A stretch of DNA of 21,120 bases from CAYGJN01 sp964350135 (GTDB taxonomy: Bacteria > Bdellovibrionota > Bacteriovoracia > Bacteriovoracales > Bacteriovoracaceae): assembly GCA_964350135.1 (NCBI GenBank), contig CAYGJN010000040.1, positions 1 to 21,120 of the forward strand. The letters are read 5' to 3'. Shown piece after piece: positions 7,655 through 15,399 of the stretch (the stretch's first letter is position 1; each line of letters starts with the position of its first letter). The notes beneath the pieces are model-generated. The model had not been told where the DNA came from and made no database searches. It saw only the letters and a list, made by a program, of their open reading frames with translations. Position numbers and translations under genes: made by a program.

Positions 7655-7672
7655 TATTCGAGAGGAGAAATC

Positions 7673-9388
7673 ATGGCCAAATACGAAGTAGAACTACGTG
7701 ATATTTATTTTAATCTTTTTGAATACCTAAAGGTACAAGACAATACTGATGGATTTGAAGAACAAGACCTTCGCGGTGTTGTTGATGAATATGAAAAATT
7801 TGTTGCGGCAGAAATTTTTCCGGCTAGAGAAGAGGCTGATCATGTAGGTGTAAAGCTTACAGAGAAAGGTGTAATTGTTCCTGAATGTATCAAGTCAGGG
7901 CATAAAAAATATTATGAAAATGGTTGGATGGGTTTAGGATTACCTGAAGAGATTGGAGGAATTCCAGTTCCATCTACAGTTGTTGTTGCTTGTGACTCTA
8001 TGGCCACTGGAGCACATACTCCTTGGAGCATGTATCCAAGCCTTTCAAAATCAGCAATGAGTGTAATTTTAAAAGTAGGTTCTCAAGAGCAAAAAGATTT
8101 ATTTGTTCCTAAGATAATGAGCGGTGAGTGGGGAGGCACGATGTGTCTCACTGAAGCTAATGCGGGATCTGATGTCGGGAATCTAAGCTCAATAGCAACT
8201 CCCAATGATAAAGGCTCATATAATATCAAAGGAGTAAAAATTTTTATTAGTTCTGGTGATAGTGATCTCTACGAAAATAATATTCATCTTGTACTTGCAA
8301 AAACTCCTGGAGCACCTGAAGGTTCAAAAGGATTATCATTATTTATTGTACCTAAAACGAGAATCAATACTGATGGAACTCTTGGAGAGTCCAATGATGT
8401 TATTTGCACAAAGATAGAAGAGAAGATGGGGCTCCATTGCTCTGCTACTTGTGAACTTACTTTTGGCCAAAATAATGGCTGCGAGGGATTTCTTTTAGGT
8501 AACGAGTTTGATGGTATGGCCAATATGTTTATCATGATGAATGAGGCCAGGCTTTATTGCGGTATTCAAGGTGAATCCCAAGGAAACCTTGCTTATTTAA
8601 TGTCTGTTCAATATGCAAAAGAGCGTTCTCAATTTGGCCAAGAAATTATTAATCATCCAGATATTAGAAGAATGTTATTAAAACTTCGTGCCATGGGACG
8701 GGGAATGAGGGCATTAAGTATTTATGTGGGATCATTATTTGATGAGTACGAAAAAAATAATGATAAAGCCGTCCTTGCAGAGATTGGATTATTAACTCCT
8801 GTTTGTAAGGCCTTCTTTACAGAAGAAGGTGTTCAAATGGCCATTGATGCAATTCAGATTCATGGTGGTTATGGTTATTGTACAGAGTATGGAATTGAAC
8901 AATTTTTAAGAGACGCAAAAGTTGCAACTATATATGAAGGAACAAATGCTATTCAGGCCCTTGATTATGTCATGAGAAAAATCTTAAAAGATGAAGGAAA
9001 AACTTTTCTTACTCTTGGTGAAAAAATGCAAAAAACTCTAGACCGCTTACCTGATGAGGAAATGCCTAAAGAGAAAAGACTACTTACTATATCTATTGGT
9101 AAGGCCGGTGAAATTGCAACCATGTTTGCAGGTTTTGCAAAGAATAAGCAAATGGATCGTGTTCTTACTCATGCTACAGACTTTCTAACTTATTCATCTA
9201 ATGTAGCTGTTGCGTGGATTCTTTTAGAGCAAGCTTTGCTCGCAAAAGAAAAACTTGGTGAAGATTCTTATTATCAGACTAAAATTGATGACTTTAAAAT
9301 TTTTGCTCGTCACTACCTTACTCGCAATATAGGCATATCTAAGGCCATACTTGGAGATGAGGTTAGTATTCTTAGCTACTCACTTTAG
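7673..9388 (+). CDS. Acyl-CoA dehydrogenase (long form with C-terminal extension)
   Basis: This flavoenzyme of 571 residues would introduce the alpha,beta double bond in an acyl-CoA, passing electrons to ETF. Seen: an N-terminal helical domain with GLPEEIGG, the FAD-binding CLTEANAGSDVG block, the QFGQEIINHPDIRRML helix region, and the FAD/active-site segment HGGYGYCTEYGIEQFLRDA followed by IYEGTNAIQ, in which Glu422 is the expected catalytic base. At 571 residues it exceeds the 380-400 residues of short-chain-type enzymes; the extra N-terminal and C-terminal parts match the DmdC-like/long acyl-CoA dehydrogenase type. Substrate chain length cannot be told from sequence. GAGGAG precedes the ATG at the right distance. 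It is not visibly in an operon with other beta-oxidation genes. Confidence 0.9.
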   Translation: MAKYEVELRDIYFNLFEYLKVQDNTDGFEEQDLRGVVDEYEKFVAAEIFPAREEADHVGVKLTEKGVIVPECIKSGHKKYYENGWMGLGLPEEIGGIPVPSTVVVACDSMATGAHTPWSMYPSLSKSAMSVILKVGSQEQKDLFVPKIMSGEWGGTMCLTEANAGSDVGNLSSIATPNDKGSYNIKGVKIFISSGDSDLYENNIHLVLAKTPGAPEGSKGLSLFIVPKTRINTDGTLGESNDVICTKIEEKMGLHCSATCELTFGQNNGCEGFLLGNEFDGMANMFIMMNEARLYCGIQGESQGNLAYLMSVQYAKERSQFGQEIINHPDIRRMLLKLRAMGRGMRALSIYVGSLFDEYEKNNDKAVLAEIGLLTPVCKAFFTEEGVQMAIDAIQIHGGYGYCTEYGIEQFLRDAKVATIYEGTNAIQALDYVMRKILKDEGKTFLTLGEKMQKTLDRLPDEEMPKEKRLLTISIGKAGEIATMFAGFAKNKQMDRVLTHATDFLTYSSNVAVAWILLEQALLAKEKLGEDSYYQTKIDDFKIFARHYLTRNIGISKAILGDEVSILSYSL

Positions 9389-9424
9389 AGGATTTTTTTA
9401 CAGCTAATCCCCCTTAGTTTCCTG

Positions 9425-9447
9425 AGCTGACTCAGCTGTGATACAAT
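9425..9447 (+). promoter_or_regulatory. Promoter with palindrome in its spacer, upstream of the nuclease-like gene
   Basis: AGCTGA-C-TCAGCT (9425-9437) is a 13-base inverted repeat directly followed by TGA-TACAAT (9439-9447), an extended -10. The palindrome would lie between the -35 and -10 positions, a usual place for a repressor operator. A short hairpin stopping the upstream gene is the alternative, but there is no clean U-run. Confidence 0.4.
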
Positions 9448-9482
9448 TTTATTGAATACATTTAAAACTTATCGGTTAACCA

Positions 9483-10304
9483 ATGAACGAAATCTTTAAT
9501 CTGATAGGGGAGTTTTGCAAAGAGCCACATGGCAGTACTAACTATGGAAAAGATGAAGTCTATGTAAAAGGTGATAAACCTAAGGAGTTCGCTCCGTTGT
9601 CACTCATACTAAAAAAAATAGACTCCATTAAAGATGAGCAAGCATTACTTCGCCTGGGATTTATTTACAGTTCTTATGAGATAGATGAAGATCTAGAATT
9701 TGCAGAATGGTATCGTTTCCAATTTGCAAAGGCTGTTCCTGCTAATCTTAGAAAGAGAATCAGTGTCCTGTATATAGCAGATCATAAATCTATTTTTGAT
9801 TCAATTTCAGTAGTCCACCAAACTTATCAAAGACTAAGAGACCATAGCATTGTTATAAATGGCAAAAACTTACCAATTCAAATCGGTGAGTGGTATGCCA
9901 AAAGTATCTTTGGACTTAAGCAAATTAGATCAAGTTCCCAGAGAGGGTTTGATTTTTTAATTGAAAACGATAAAAGAGTTGAGGTTAAAGTCCACTGGAA
10001 TGACCGCTCAAGTCCTAAGGGCGTAAAGATTAGAAAATCTCTTGTAAAGCTCTCAGATTATTTAATTATTATGTATGTTGCCAAAGATTTCACAATCCGT
10101 GATGTGTGCTTTTTAGACTCAGAGTTTGTTGCGAGAAAATTTGATGGCAAAGGACATACTGTTTTTCTAAAAGATAACGATCTTGGACAATATTTCTTTT
10201 CAAACTCAGCTAAGCATTTTGGAAAAGTTATCAATAAATCTGCTCTAATGAAATTTGCAACACCGATTTTTGCTATGAAGCTTGAAGGGCGTTTGGATAG
10301 TTAA
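9483..10304 (+). CDS. Orphan PD-(D/E)XK nuclease-like protein
   Basis: The 273-residue protein has no signal peptide or membrane segment. In its centre, a helix with E136 (GEWYAKSIFG), then D157 (RGFDFLI) and E167-V-K169 (KRVEVKVHW) reproduce the order and spacing of the PD-(D/E)XK nuclease core: helix Glu, strand Asp, strand Glu-x-Lys. The N-terminal 120 residues are helical and unfamiliar, and the C-terminal part is beta-rich. The motif fits restriction-like or repair-type nucleases, but also nonenzymatic members. It is a lone gene with no methylase, helicase or phage gene next to it; the following gene converges on it with 11 bases between stops. The ATG has no clear Shine-Dalgarno. Gene reality is secure from length; function is an inference from three residues and their spacing. 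Confidence 0.65.
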   Translation: MNEIFNLIGEFCKEPHGSTNYGKDEVYVKGDKPKEFAPLSLILKKIDSIKDEQALLRLGFIYSSYEIDEDLEFAEWYRFQFAKAVPANLRKRISVLYIADHKSIFDSISVVHQTYQRLRDHSIVINGKNLPIQIGEWYAKSIFGLKQIRSSSQRGFDFLIENDKRVEVKVHWNDRSSPKGVKIRKSLVKLSDYLIIMYVAKDFTIRDVCFLDSEFVARKFDGKGHTVFLKDNDLGQYFFSNSAKHFGKVINKSALMKFATPIFAMKLEGRLDS

Positions 10305-10315
10305 TCGTTTAGCTA

Positions 10316-11479
10316 TTAAAAAATCGCATACTCAAAAAGACGGCATTCAATATCTCCATTCATAAGAGGAATTCTCTTTGATGTTTGCAGAGATATTTTT
10401 TTTCGCAGCTGAGGCTTTCCAGTGAAAATATAAACTTTAAAGCCTTTCATATTTTTTTTCATGGCCTCACCTAGTTCATGATAAAGAGCTTCTGCTTCTT
10501 CCTCGTCACCCATTCTAATACCATAAGGTGGATTCATAACAACCACTCCATGATCTTCTTGTGGTACAAAGCTTCGAGCATCTTGGCAGGCAAACTCAAC
10601 AAAATTTTCAAGCATGGCCTCTTCTACATGAGTTCTAGCTATATCAAGTGATTTTGGCGAAATATCAAAGGCCTTAATTATATAGTCTGTCTTTCTTAGT
10701 TTTGTATCAATTTCATCTTCATAAGGAGCAATCTCAAAATTAATCCCTTTAACAGTTTGAAAAGGAAAAGCTTTTCTATCAATAATCTTAAGATAACTTG
10801 TTGGAAGCTTTAATTTTTTTATTAGAGCTTCAATCACTAAAGTTCCTGATCCACACATCAGATCATAAAAAGGAGCTTTTTCATCCCAGTCAATATTTTC
10901 AACAATAGCTGCAGCTAGATTCTCTCGAAGAGGGGCATCAAAACGATCAAGTCTATACTCTCGATGTGTAATCGGTCCAACGAGATCTAGGTAGAGAGTC
11001 GCATTGATTTTATTATCACCAATAAAATCTAGATATAGGAAAAAGAGTTTATCAGGGTCTGTTTTATCAACATGGGGTCTTCGATCAAATCTTTTTGTGA
11101 AGGCATCACTAATAGCATCCTTACATAATAAAGATGCATAATGAGAACTTTTAAAAATATTAGAGTGATAATTTTTTTTATTAACCACAGCCTGAACTTT
11201 AAAAGTTTCTTCCATCTTTAAAAAATCCCCCCAGGGAATTTTTTCTAGAAGTGCATTATAAAGTTGCTTCTCACGACTAACTTCAAAATTATCGATTTTA
11301 AGATACATTCGAGATGCAAATCGACTTCGTAGGCCAAAATCAATGGCCGTATTCATAGGAGCATTTAAAAAGACCCCGGCCCTTGATATTTTCGCGGATT
11401 CTTGGAGGCTTCCTAACTCTTTATAGAGCAACTCCTCCATTAAATTGGGGCATGAGATAAAAAACTGATTTTCTTTCAT
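10316..11479 (-). CDS. rlmL: RlmL-type 23S rRNA (guanine-N2)-methyltransferase with THUMP domain
   Basis: The 387-residue product matches the layout of the RlmL part of E. coli RlmKL and of stand-alone YpsC-like proteins: an N-terminal ferredoxin-like region, a THUMP RNA-binding domain (about 50-165), then a Rossmann SAM-binding methyltransferase domain. SAM motif I is DLMCGSGT (206-213) and the catalytic motif IV is NPPYG (316-320), typical of N2-guanine methylation. The LDLVGPITHREYR block before the catalytic domain is characteristic of this family. E. coli RlmL modifies G2445 of 23S rRNA; the exact target here is inferred. It lacks the RlmK half. It diverges from ahcY, with a possible -10 TATAAC at 11506-11501. 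Confidence 0.82.
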   Translation of the reverse strand: MKENQFFISCPNLMEELLYKELGSLQESAKISRAGVFLNAPMNTAIDFGLRSRFASRMYLKIDNFEVSREKQLYNALLEKIPWGDFLKMEETFKVQAVVNKKNYHSNIFKSSHYASLLCKDAISDAFTKRFDRRPHVDKTDPDKLFFLYLDFIGDNKINATLYLDLVGPITHREYRLDRFDAPLRENLAAAIVENIDWDEKAPFYDLMCGSGTLVIEALIKKLKLPTSYLKIIDRKAFPFQTVKGINFEIAPYEDEIDTKLRKTDYIIKAFDISPKSLDIARTHVEEAMLENFVEFACQDARSFVPQEDHGVVVMNPPYGIRMGDEEEAEALYHELGEAMKKNMKGFKVYIFTGKPQLRKKISLQTSKRIPLMNGDIECRLFEYAIF

Positions 11480-11528
11480 GCCGCATCTTAGGCGAGAGGC
11501 GTTATAAAGTCTAGTGAAAGCCTAGTAG

Positions 11529-11557
11529 GTGACACAAAACCCCTCTATTGCTATGAT
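11529..11557 (+). promoter_or_regulatory. Promoter of ahcY
   Basis: GTGACA (11529-11534), a 17-base spacer and TATGAT (11552-11557), with the extended-10 TG at 11549-11550, form a near-consensus vegetative promoter. The start would fall near 11564, leaving a leader of about 24 bases with AAGGAG before the ATG. Confidence 0.65.
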
Positions 11558-11587
11558 TATGCCGGTTCAATCACTTAAGGAGTATCT

Positions 11588-12883
11588 ATGGCCGATTATA
11601 AGGTAAAAGACCTTTCCCTAGCGGAATGGGGTAGAAAAGAAATTGAAATTGCTGAAACGGAAATGCCAGGTCTAATGGCATTGAGAGCTGAATTTGGAGC
11701 TTCAAAGCCACTAAAAGGCGCTAGAATTGCGGGCTGTCTTCACATGACAATCCAAACTGCAGTTCTGATGGAAACTCTTGTTGAGCTTGGTGCCGAGGTA
11801 CGTTGGTCTTCTTGTAATATTTTCTCAACTCAAGATCATGCTGCTGCTGCTATGGCCGCTGCAGGAATTCCTGTTTTTGCTTGGAAAGGATTAACAGAAG
11901 AAGAATTTGATTGGTGTATTGAACAGACTCTTAGATGGCCGGATGGTAAAGGCCTAAATATGATCCTTGATGATGGTGGGGATCTTACCAATATGATTCT
12001 AGATCATAATAAAGATCTTGCTGGTGAAATTCGTGGTCTTTCTGAAGAAACCACAACAGGTGTTCATCGTCTTTATGAAAGAGTTAAAAACGGCACTCTT
12101 ACAATGCCTGCTATTAATGTTAACGATTCAGTTACAAAATCAAAGTTTGATAATTTATATGGTTGTCGTGAGTCTCTTGTAGATGGAATAAAGCGTGCAA
12201 CTGATGTGATGATTGCAGGTAAGATCTGTGTGGTTGCTGGTTACGGTGATGTTGGTAAAGGTTGTGCAGGATCTTTTAAAGGTCTTGGAGGCCGAGTTAT
12301 CATAACTGAAATTGATCCAATTTGTGCTCTTCAAGCTGCAATGGAAGGCTTTGAAGTTATGACAATGGATGAAGCGGCTAAGCTTGGTGATATCTTTGTT
12401 ACAAGTACTGGCTGTATTGATGTTATTGATTCACGTCACTTAGATATGATGAAAGATAATGCTATCGTTTGTAATATTGGTCATTTTGATAGTGAAATTA
12501 ATATTGCTTATATGAATAATCGTTCAGATATAAAGCGTGAGGAAATTAAGCCTCAAGTTGATATGTACACATTTCCAGATAAAAAACGTCTAATCATCTT
12601 AGCGGAAGGTAGACTTGTAAATCTTGGATGTGCTACTGGTCACCCATCATTTGTAATGAGTAATTCATTTACAAACCAAGTTCTTGCTCAGATTGAGATT
12701 TGGGAAAATCATAAAAACTATGAAAATAAAGTTTATATGTTACCTAAGCATCTTGATGAAAAAGTTGCTGAGTTACACCTTGGTCGACTTGGAATTAAGC
12801 TTGAACAGTTAAGTTCTAAACAAGCTGAGTACTTAGGTATTCCAGTTGAAGGACCTTACAAACCTGATCATTACCGCTACTAA
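11588..12883 (+). CDS. ahcY: Adenosylhomocysteinase (S-adenosylhomocysteine hydrolase)
   Basis: The 431-residue cytoplasmic enzyme splits S-adenosylhomocysteine into adenosine and homocysteine with tightly bound NAD, removing the product inhibitor of methyltransferases. Seen: substrate-binding CLHMT (50-54), ILDDGGD (126-132), SEETTTG (152-158), the NDSVTKSKFDNLYG segment with the Lys and Asp of the active site, and the NAD loop VAGYGDVGKG (216-225). The C-terminal Lys-Tyr tail (PYKPDHYRY) that closes the cofactor site of the neighbouring subunit is intact. It is the short form, the size of the human enzyme, without the roughly 40-residue insertion found in many bacteria. AAGGAG lies seven bases before the ATG. 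It has its own promoter and terminator; the divergent gene is a SAM-using methyltransferase. Confidence 0.96.
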   Translation: MADYKVKDLSLAEWGRKEIEIAETEMPGLMALRAEFGASKPLKGARIAGCLHMTIQTAVLMETLVELGAEVRWSSCNIFSTQDHAAAAMAAAGIPVFAWKGLTEEEFDWCIEQTLRWPDGKGLNMILDDGGDLTNMILDHNKDLAGEIRGLSEETTTGVHRLYERVKNGTLTMPAINVNDSVTKSKFDNLYGCRESLVDGIKRATDVMIAGKICVVAGYGDVGKGCAGSFKGLGGRVIITEIDPICALQAAMEGFEVMTMDEAAKLGDIFVTSTGCIDVIDSRHLDMMKDNAIVCNIGHFDSEINIAYMNNRSDIKREEIKPQVDMYTFPDKKRLIILAEGRLVNLGCATGHPSFVMSNSFTNQVLAQIEIWENHKNYENKVYMLPKHLDEKVAELHLGRLGIKLEQLSSKQAEYLGIPVEGPYKPDHYRY

Positions 12884-12895
12884 GCGTTTAAATAG

Positions 12896-12921
12896 CGGCA
12901 TCTTCGGATGCCGTTTTTTTT
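12896..12921 (+). terminator. Intrinsic terminator of ahcY
   Basis: CGGCATC-TTCG-GATGCCG (12896-12913) is a 7-bp stem with the very stable UUCG tetraloop, followed by eight T. It ends 23 bases before the rpiB start, so rpiB is either expressed by readthrough or from a promoter within this short gap. Confidence 0.95.
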
Positions 12922-12944
12922 AAGTTTTTTTAAAGGTTATAAAA

Positions 12945-13397
12945 TTGAAGCTAGCTGAAAATCAAAATTTATATCTCGCCTGTGATCATGGTGGTTTAAC
13001 TCTTAAAGATGAAGTCATTAAGGCCTGCGCTCCTATAGAGGTGACAGACCTTGGCACTTACACAGAAGATTCTGTGGATTACCCGGACTTTGCTCTTGAG
13101 ATGGTAAAAAAAATTCAGGGTACAGAAAATAGAGGAATTTTAATTTGTGGAACAGGCATTGGAATGAGTATTGCTGCCAATCGCTTTAAAGCAATTAGGG
13201 CCTCTCTTTGTACTAGTGTTTATGATGCTAAATACACAAGGCTTCATAATAATTCTAATATCCTTTGCTTAGGAGCTCGTTCTCCATTTGTTGATCCAGT
13301 ACTCGATATTATTAAAGCTTGGATTGAAACAGAGTATGAAGGTGGCCGTCATGCAAAACGAGTTTCACTTTTTGAGCAGTATGGAAGTACTCTTTAG
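12945..13397 (+). CDS. rpiB: Ribose-5-phosphate isomerase B
   Basis: The 150-residue enzyme interconverts ribose 5-phosphate and ribulose 5-phosphate in the pentose phosphate pathway. Seen: CDHGG (13-17) at the substrate site, the catalytic Cys68 in ILICGTGIGMSIAANR, His101 before NNSN, and the C-terminal EGGRH phosphate-binding motif. These are all RpiB/LacAB-family hallmarks, and the length is as expected. Start is TTG 12945, with AAAGG seven bases upstream; no ATG fits the conserved N-terminus. The sequence resembles RpiB more than the galactose-6-phosphate isomerases LacA/B, and no lac-type genes lie nearby. Confidence 0.92.
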   Translation: MKLAENQNLYLACDHGGLTLKDEVIKACAPIEVTDLGTYTEDSVDYPDFALEMVKKIQGTENRGILICGTGIGMSIAANRFKAIRASLCTSVYDAKYTRLHNNSNILCLGARSPFVDPVLDIIKAWIETEYEGGRHAKRVSLFEQYGSTL

Positions 13398-13437
13398 TTA
13401 AATTTTCTTTGAACGCATTAATTTGTGAGTTCTTAAT

Positions 13438-13785
13438 ATGAAGCCTAAATTCTTTAAGTCACAGTCCGAGCTAAGAAAGTGGTTTGCAGACAAGCATGAT
13501 ACTTCTACAGAAATCTGGATCGGGTTTTATAAAAAAAGTGCAGACAAAGTCTCTGTTTCCTATCTTGAGGCCGTAGATGAAGCTCTTTGCTTTGGGTGGA
13601 TCGATGGTATTAGAAAAAAAGTCGACGATATTAGATATACAAACCGCTTCACTCCTCGAAGGCCTAAAAGTAATTGGTCTAAAATTAATATTGAAAATGC
13701 AAAGAGACTAAAAAAATCAGGGAAGATAAAACCCTCAGGTTTGGAAGAAATCAAAAGAGCAATCGCTGATGGTCGGTTTAAGTAA
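13438..13785 (+). CDS. Short YdeI-family protein (DUF1905/OmpdA-associated type)
   Basis: The 115-residue product carries the family's N-terminal block: a helix start KFFKSQSELRKWF, then IWIGFYKK and the signature EAVDEALCFGWIDGIRK (45-61), followed by the RFTPRRPKSNWSKINIENAKRL segment. Usual members are about 185-200 residues and have a further helical domain after ADGR-x; here the protein ends exactly at that point (DGRFK), so it is either a genuine short form or lost its C-terminus. No continuation is visible downstream in any frame. Some members have been linked to bacteriocin tolerance, but the biochemical role is not settled. It follows rpiB by 40 bases in the same direction with no clear Shine-Dalgarno. 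Confidence 0.75.
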   Translation: MKPKFFKSQSELRKWFADKHDTSTEIWIGFYKKSADKVSVSYLEAVDEALCFGWIDGIRKKVDDIRYTNRFTPRRPKSNWSKINIENAKRLKKSGKIKPSGLEEIKRAIADGRFK

Positions 13786-13937
13786 ATAATTTATAGCCCG
13801 ATTCTTTTGCTTAGATATTTTGAAGGAATGGCACTTCTTTCGTATTGAAGAGAGACTTAAAAAGCATGTTATTTCCTATACTTATTGCTCACTTTTAATA
13901 CGCATATTCCTCTGACGGCAAATTCGGGTTTAGAGGT

Positions 13938-13984
13938 TTGACAATATAATGTAATCACTAGACTCTTATTATAGTTTAAGGGGG
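13938..13984 (+). promoter_or_regulatory. Upstream region of the LRR gene: possible -10 and ribosome site
   Basis: TATAAT (13945-13950) could be the -10 of the next gene; TTGACA (13938-13943) lies directly against it and cannot be its -35. A second AT-rich hexamer TATTAT (13967-13972) is 23 bases from that TTGACA, too far. The ribosome site AAGGGGG (13978-13984) favours the second of two adjacent ATGs (13989). The rest of the 200-base gap from 13786 holds nothing I can recognise. Confidence 0.35.
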
Positions 13985-13988
13985 TATG

Positions 13989-15215
13989 ATGTTTTTACGC
14001 TATTGTGGGTTGCTAGTTATATGTGTTTTTTCGCTCAATGGGTTTGCCAGTGGGAGTACACCTGAGTCTTGTTTTGGTTTTAATAATCATAAAATTTATG
14101 ATTATCTTTGTTCCCAATCTCATCCCGACGTTGTGATTCCTCACACTATCAGAGGCGAGACAGTTACCATAATTGGGCAAGCAGCATTTAAGTGGAATCA
14201 AATCACAAGCCTTATTATTCCAGATTCTGTCACTAGGATTGAACGCGAGGCATTTTTAGAGAATAAAATAGAAGGCAAAATTGTTATTCCTAATTCCGTT
14301 ATTTGGATTGGATTCTCAGCATTTGAAGGCAACAGAATCCGAAACCTAGTCATTCCTGACACTAATATTTCAATTGGCCATAAAGCATTTGCAGATAATT
14401 TTATTACTGATTTGGTAATTCCTAATTCTGTTACAGAACTAGGAGCATATTCATTTTACGGTAATTACATTAGAAATTTGGTAATATCGAACTCAATGAC
14501 AGAAATTAAATCTAGTACATTTGCACAAAATTATTTAGATAGTATTGTTATACCTAATTCCGTGAAATACATTGGTCAACGCGCGTTTGAGGGTAGTTTT
14601 ATTTCTAAGTTAGAGATACCTAGTTCAGTTGAAACTATTGATGAGAGGGCTTTTGCTAGAAATAATCTCATCGAAGTTAAAATTCCAGAATCTGTTACTT
14701 CTATTAGAAGGGAGGCATTTTCAGGCAATGAGTTGACCCATATTGAAATACCTAAATCAATAAAAGTGATTGAGATCGGTACTTTTGCGAACAACTCTCT
14801 TACAGAGGTGAGAATACCAAATTCGGTTACAACTATCGAGTGGAGAGCTTTTGCAGGAAATCAACTTACACATGTCGAGCTGCCTGAGTCTGTTGAGTCT
14901 ATTGGAACCTGGGCTTTCATGCTTAATCAGATCACGGATGTGATTATTCCTCATTCTGTAAAAACTATCGGAGAAGGAGCCTTCAGTTATAATCGTCTTA
15001 GGCAAATTGACATTCCTAATTCAGTAACTTCAGTTGGAAGAGATGCTTTCAAAAAAAATGAATTGAAGCATGTTGTGATCCCTGAATCAGTTGGTTGGAT
15101 TGGGTATGATGCGTTTAAGTTGAATTTATTTTATGAAGTAAAGGTTCCTCTTAGAACAAATTTAGAACGTGATGATGTCTTTGATTCTAAAGTAACTGTA
15201 ATTAGAGCCCCCTAA
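13989..15215 (+). CDS. Secreted BspA-like leucine-rich-repeat protein
   Basis: The product is 408 residues from the second ATG. It has a Sec signal peptide (about 22 residues, ending near FASG), a short Cys-containing N-terminal cap (SCFGFNNHKIYDYLCS), and then 15 repeats built on the pattern I-P-x-S-V-x-x-I-x-x-x-A-F-x-x-N-x-I/L. The Ala-Phe-x-x-Asn positions run from residues 67 to 376 (numbered from the first ATG) at a 22-residue period, with a single 23-residue unit. This is the TpLRR/BspA (LRR_5) type known from surface adhesins and host-interacting proteins. There is no visible C-terminal anchor or sorting signal, so it is probably released or periplasmic. It stands alone, next to the low-coding accessory stretch. 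Confidence 0.85.
   Translation: MFLRYCGLLVICVFSLNGFASGSTPESCFGFNNHKIYDYLCSQSHPDVVIPHTIRGETVTIIGQAAFKWNQITSLIIPDSVTRIEREAFLENKIEGKIVIPNSVIWIGFSAFEGNRIRNLVIPDTNISIGHKAFADNFITDLVIPNSVTELGAYSFYGNYIRNLVISNSMTEIKSSTFAQNYLDSIVIPNSVKYIGQRAFEGSFISKLEIPSSVETIDERAFARNNLIEVKIPESVTSIRREAFSGNELTHIEIPKSIKVIEIGTFANNSLTEVRIPNSVTTIEWRAFAGNQLTHVELPESVESIGTWAFMLNQITDVIIPHSVKTIGEGAFSYNRLRQIDIPNSVTSVGRDAFKKNELKHVVIPESVGWIGYDAFKLNLFYEVKVPLRTNLERDDVFDSKVTVIRAP
14163..15165 (+). repeat. 15 tandem 66-bp coding repeats (22-residue LRR units)
   Basis: Fifteen units at a 66-base period encode the LRR domain. Anchor residues are conserved (Ile-Pro, Ser-Val, Ala-Phe, Asn) while the DNA between units is well diverged, so this is an old expansion rather than a recent array prone to slippage. 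Confidence 0.8.
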
Positions 15216-15399
15216 AAGATATGAAATCTTCAAAAGGTTTCAAGTAAAAATTGTACATACAGTAAATACAAATTTTACCAATAATACTTATTTTCTGGGC
15301 TGTTTTCTTTCTAAATCGCTCAGCATTTCTGACTATAGCCTTTATTAAATAAGGTACTGGTCTAAGCACGATCTCTTCTATAAAAGATTGGCCATTAAA
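15202..15399 (-). other. Open frame beyond the TGA of the small membrane ORF
   Basis: After the TGA at 15402-15400 the same minus-strand frame stays open for 65 codons, to a TAA at 15204-15202 that lies within the end of the LRR gene. It reads as a basic amphipathic stretch (RPVPYLIKAIVRNAERFRKK) followed by Cys/Tyr/Phe-rich residues. It may be chance, an old gene cut by a stop, or a readthrough extension. The plus strand of 15216-15566 shows no gene. Confidence 0.2.

Noticed and set aside
7638..7655. TTGGCACATGCTATGAT resembling a sigma-54 (-24/-12) promoter
   Set aside because: The -24 half fits, but the GC of the -12 element is missing; the extended -10 reading TGC-TATGAT, shared with ahcY, explains it better.
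13938..13972. TTGACA as the -35 of the LRR gene
   Set aside because: TATAAT lies directly beside it and the other candidate TATTAT is 23 bases away; neither gives a working spacer.
14576..15005. Minus-strand frames opposite the LRR gene
   Set aside because: They arise from the repeated codon pattern of the LRR gene and have no ribosome sites or recognisable products.
14163..15165. Regular 66-bp periodicity as a CRISPR-like or satellite array
   Set aside because: It is coding, with conserved LRR residues and diverged DNA; repeats are not identical and there are no spacers.
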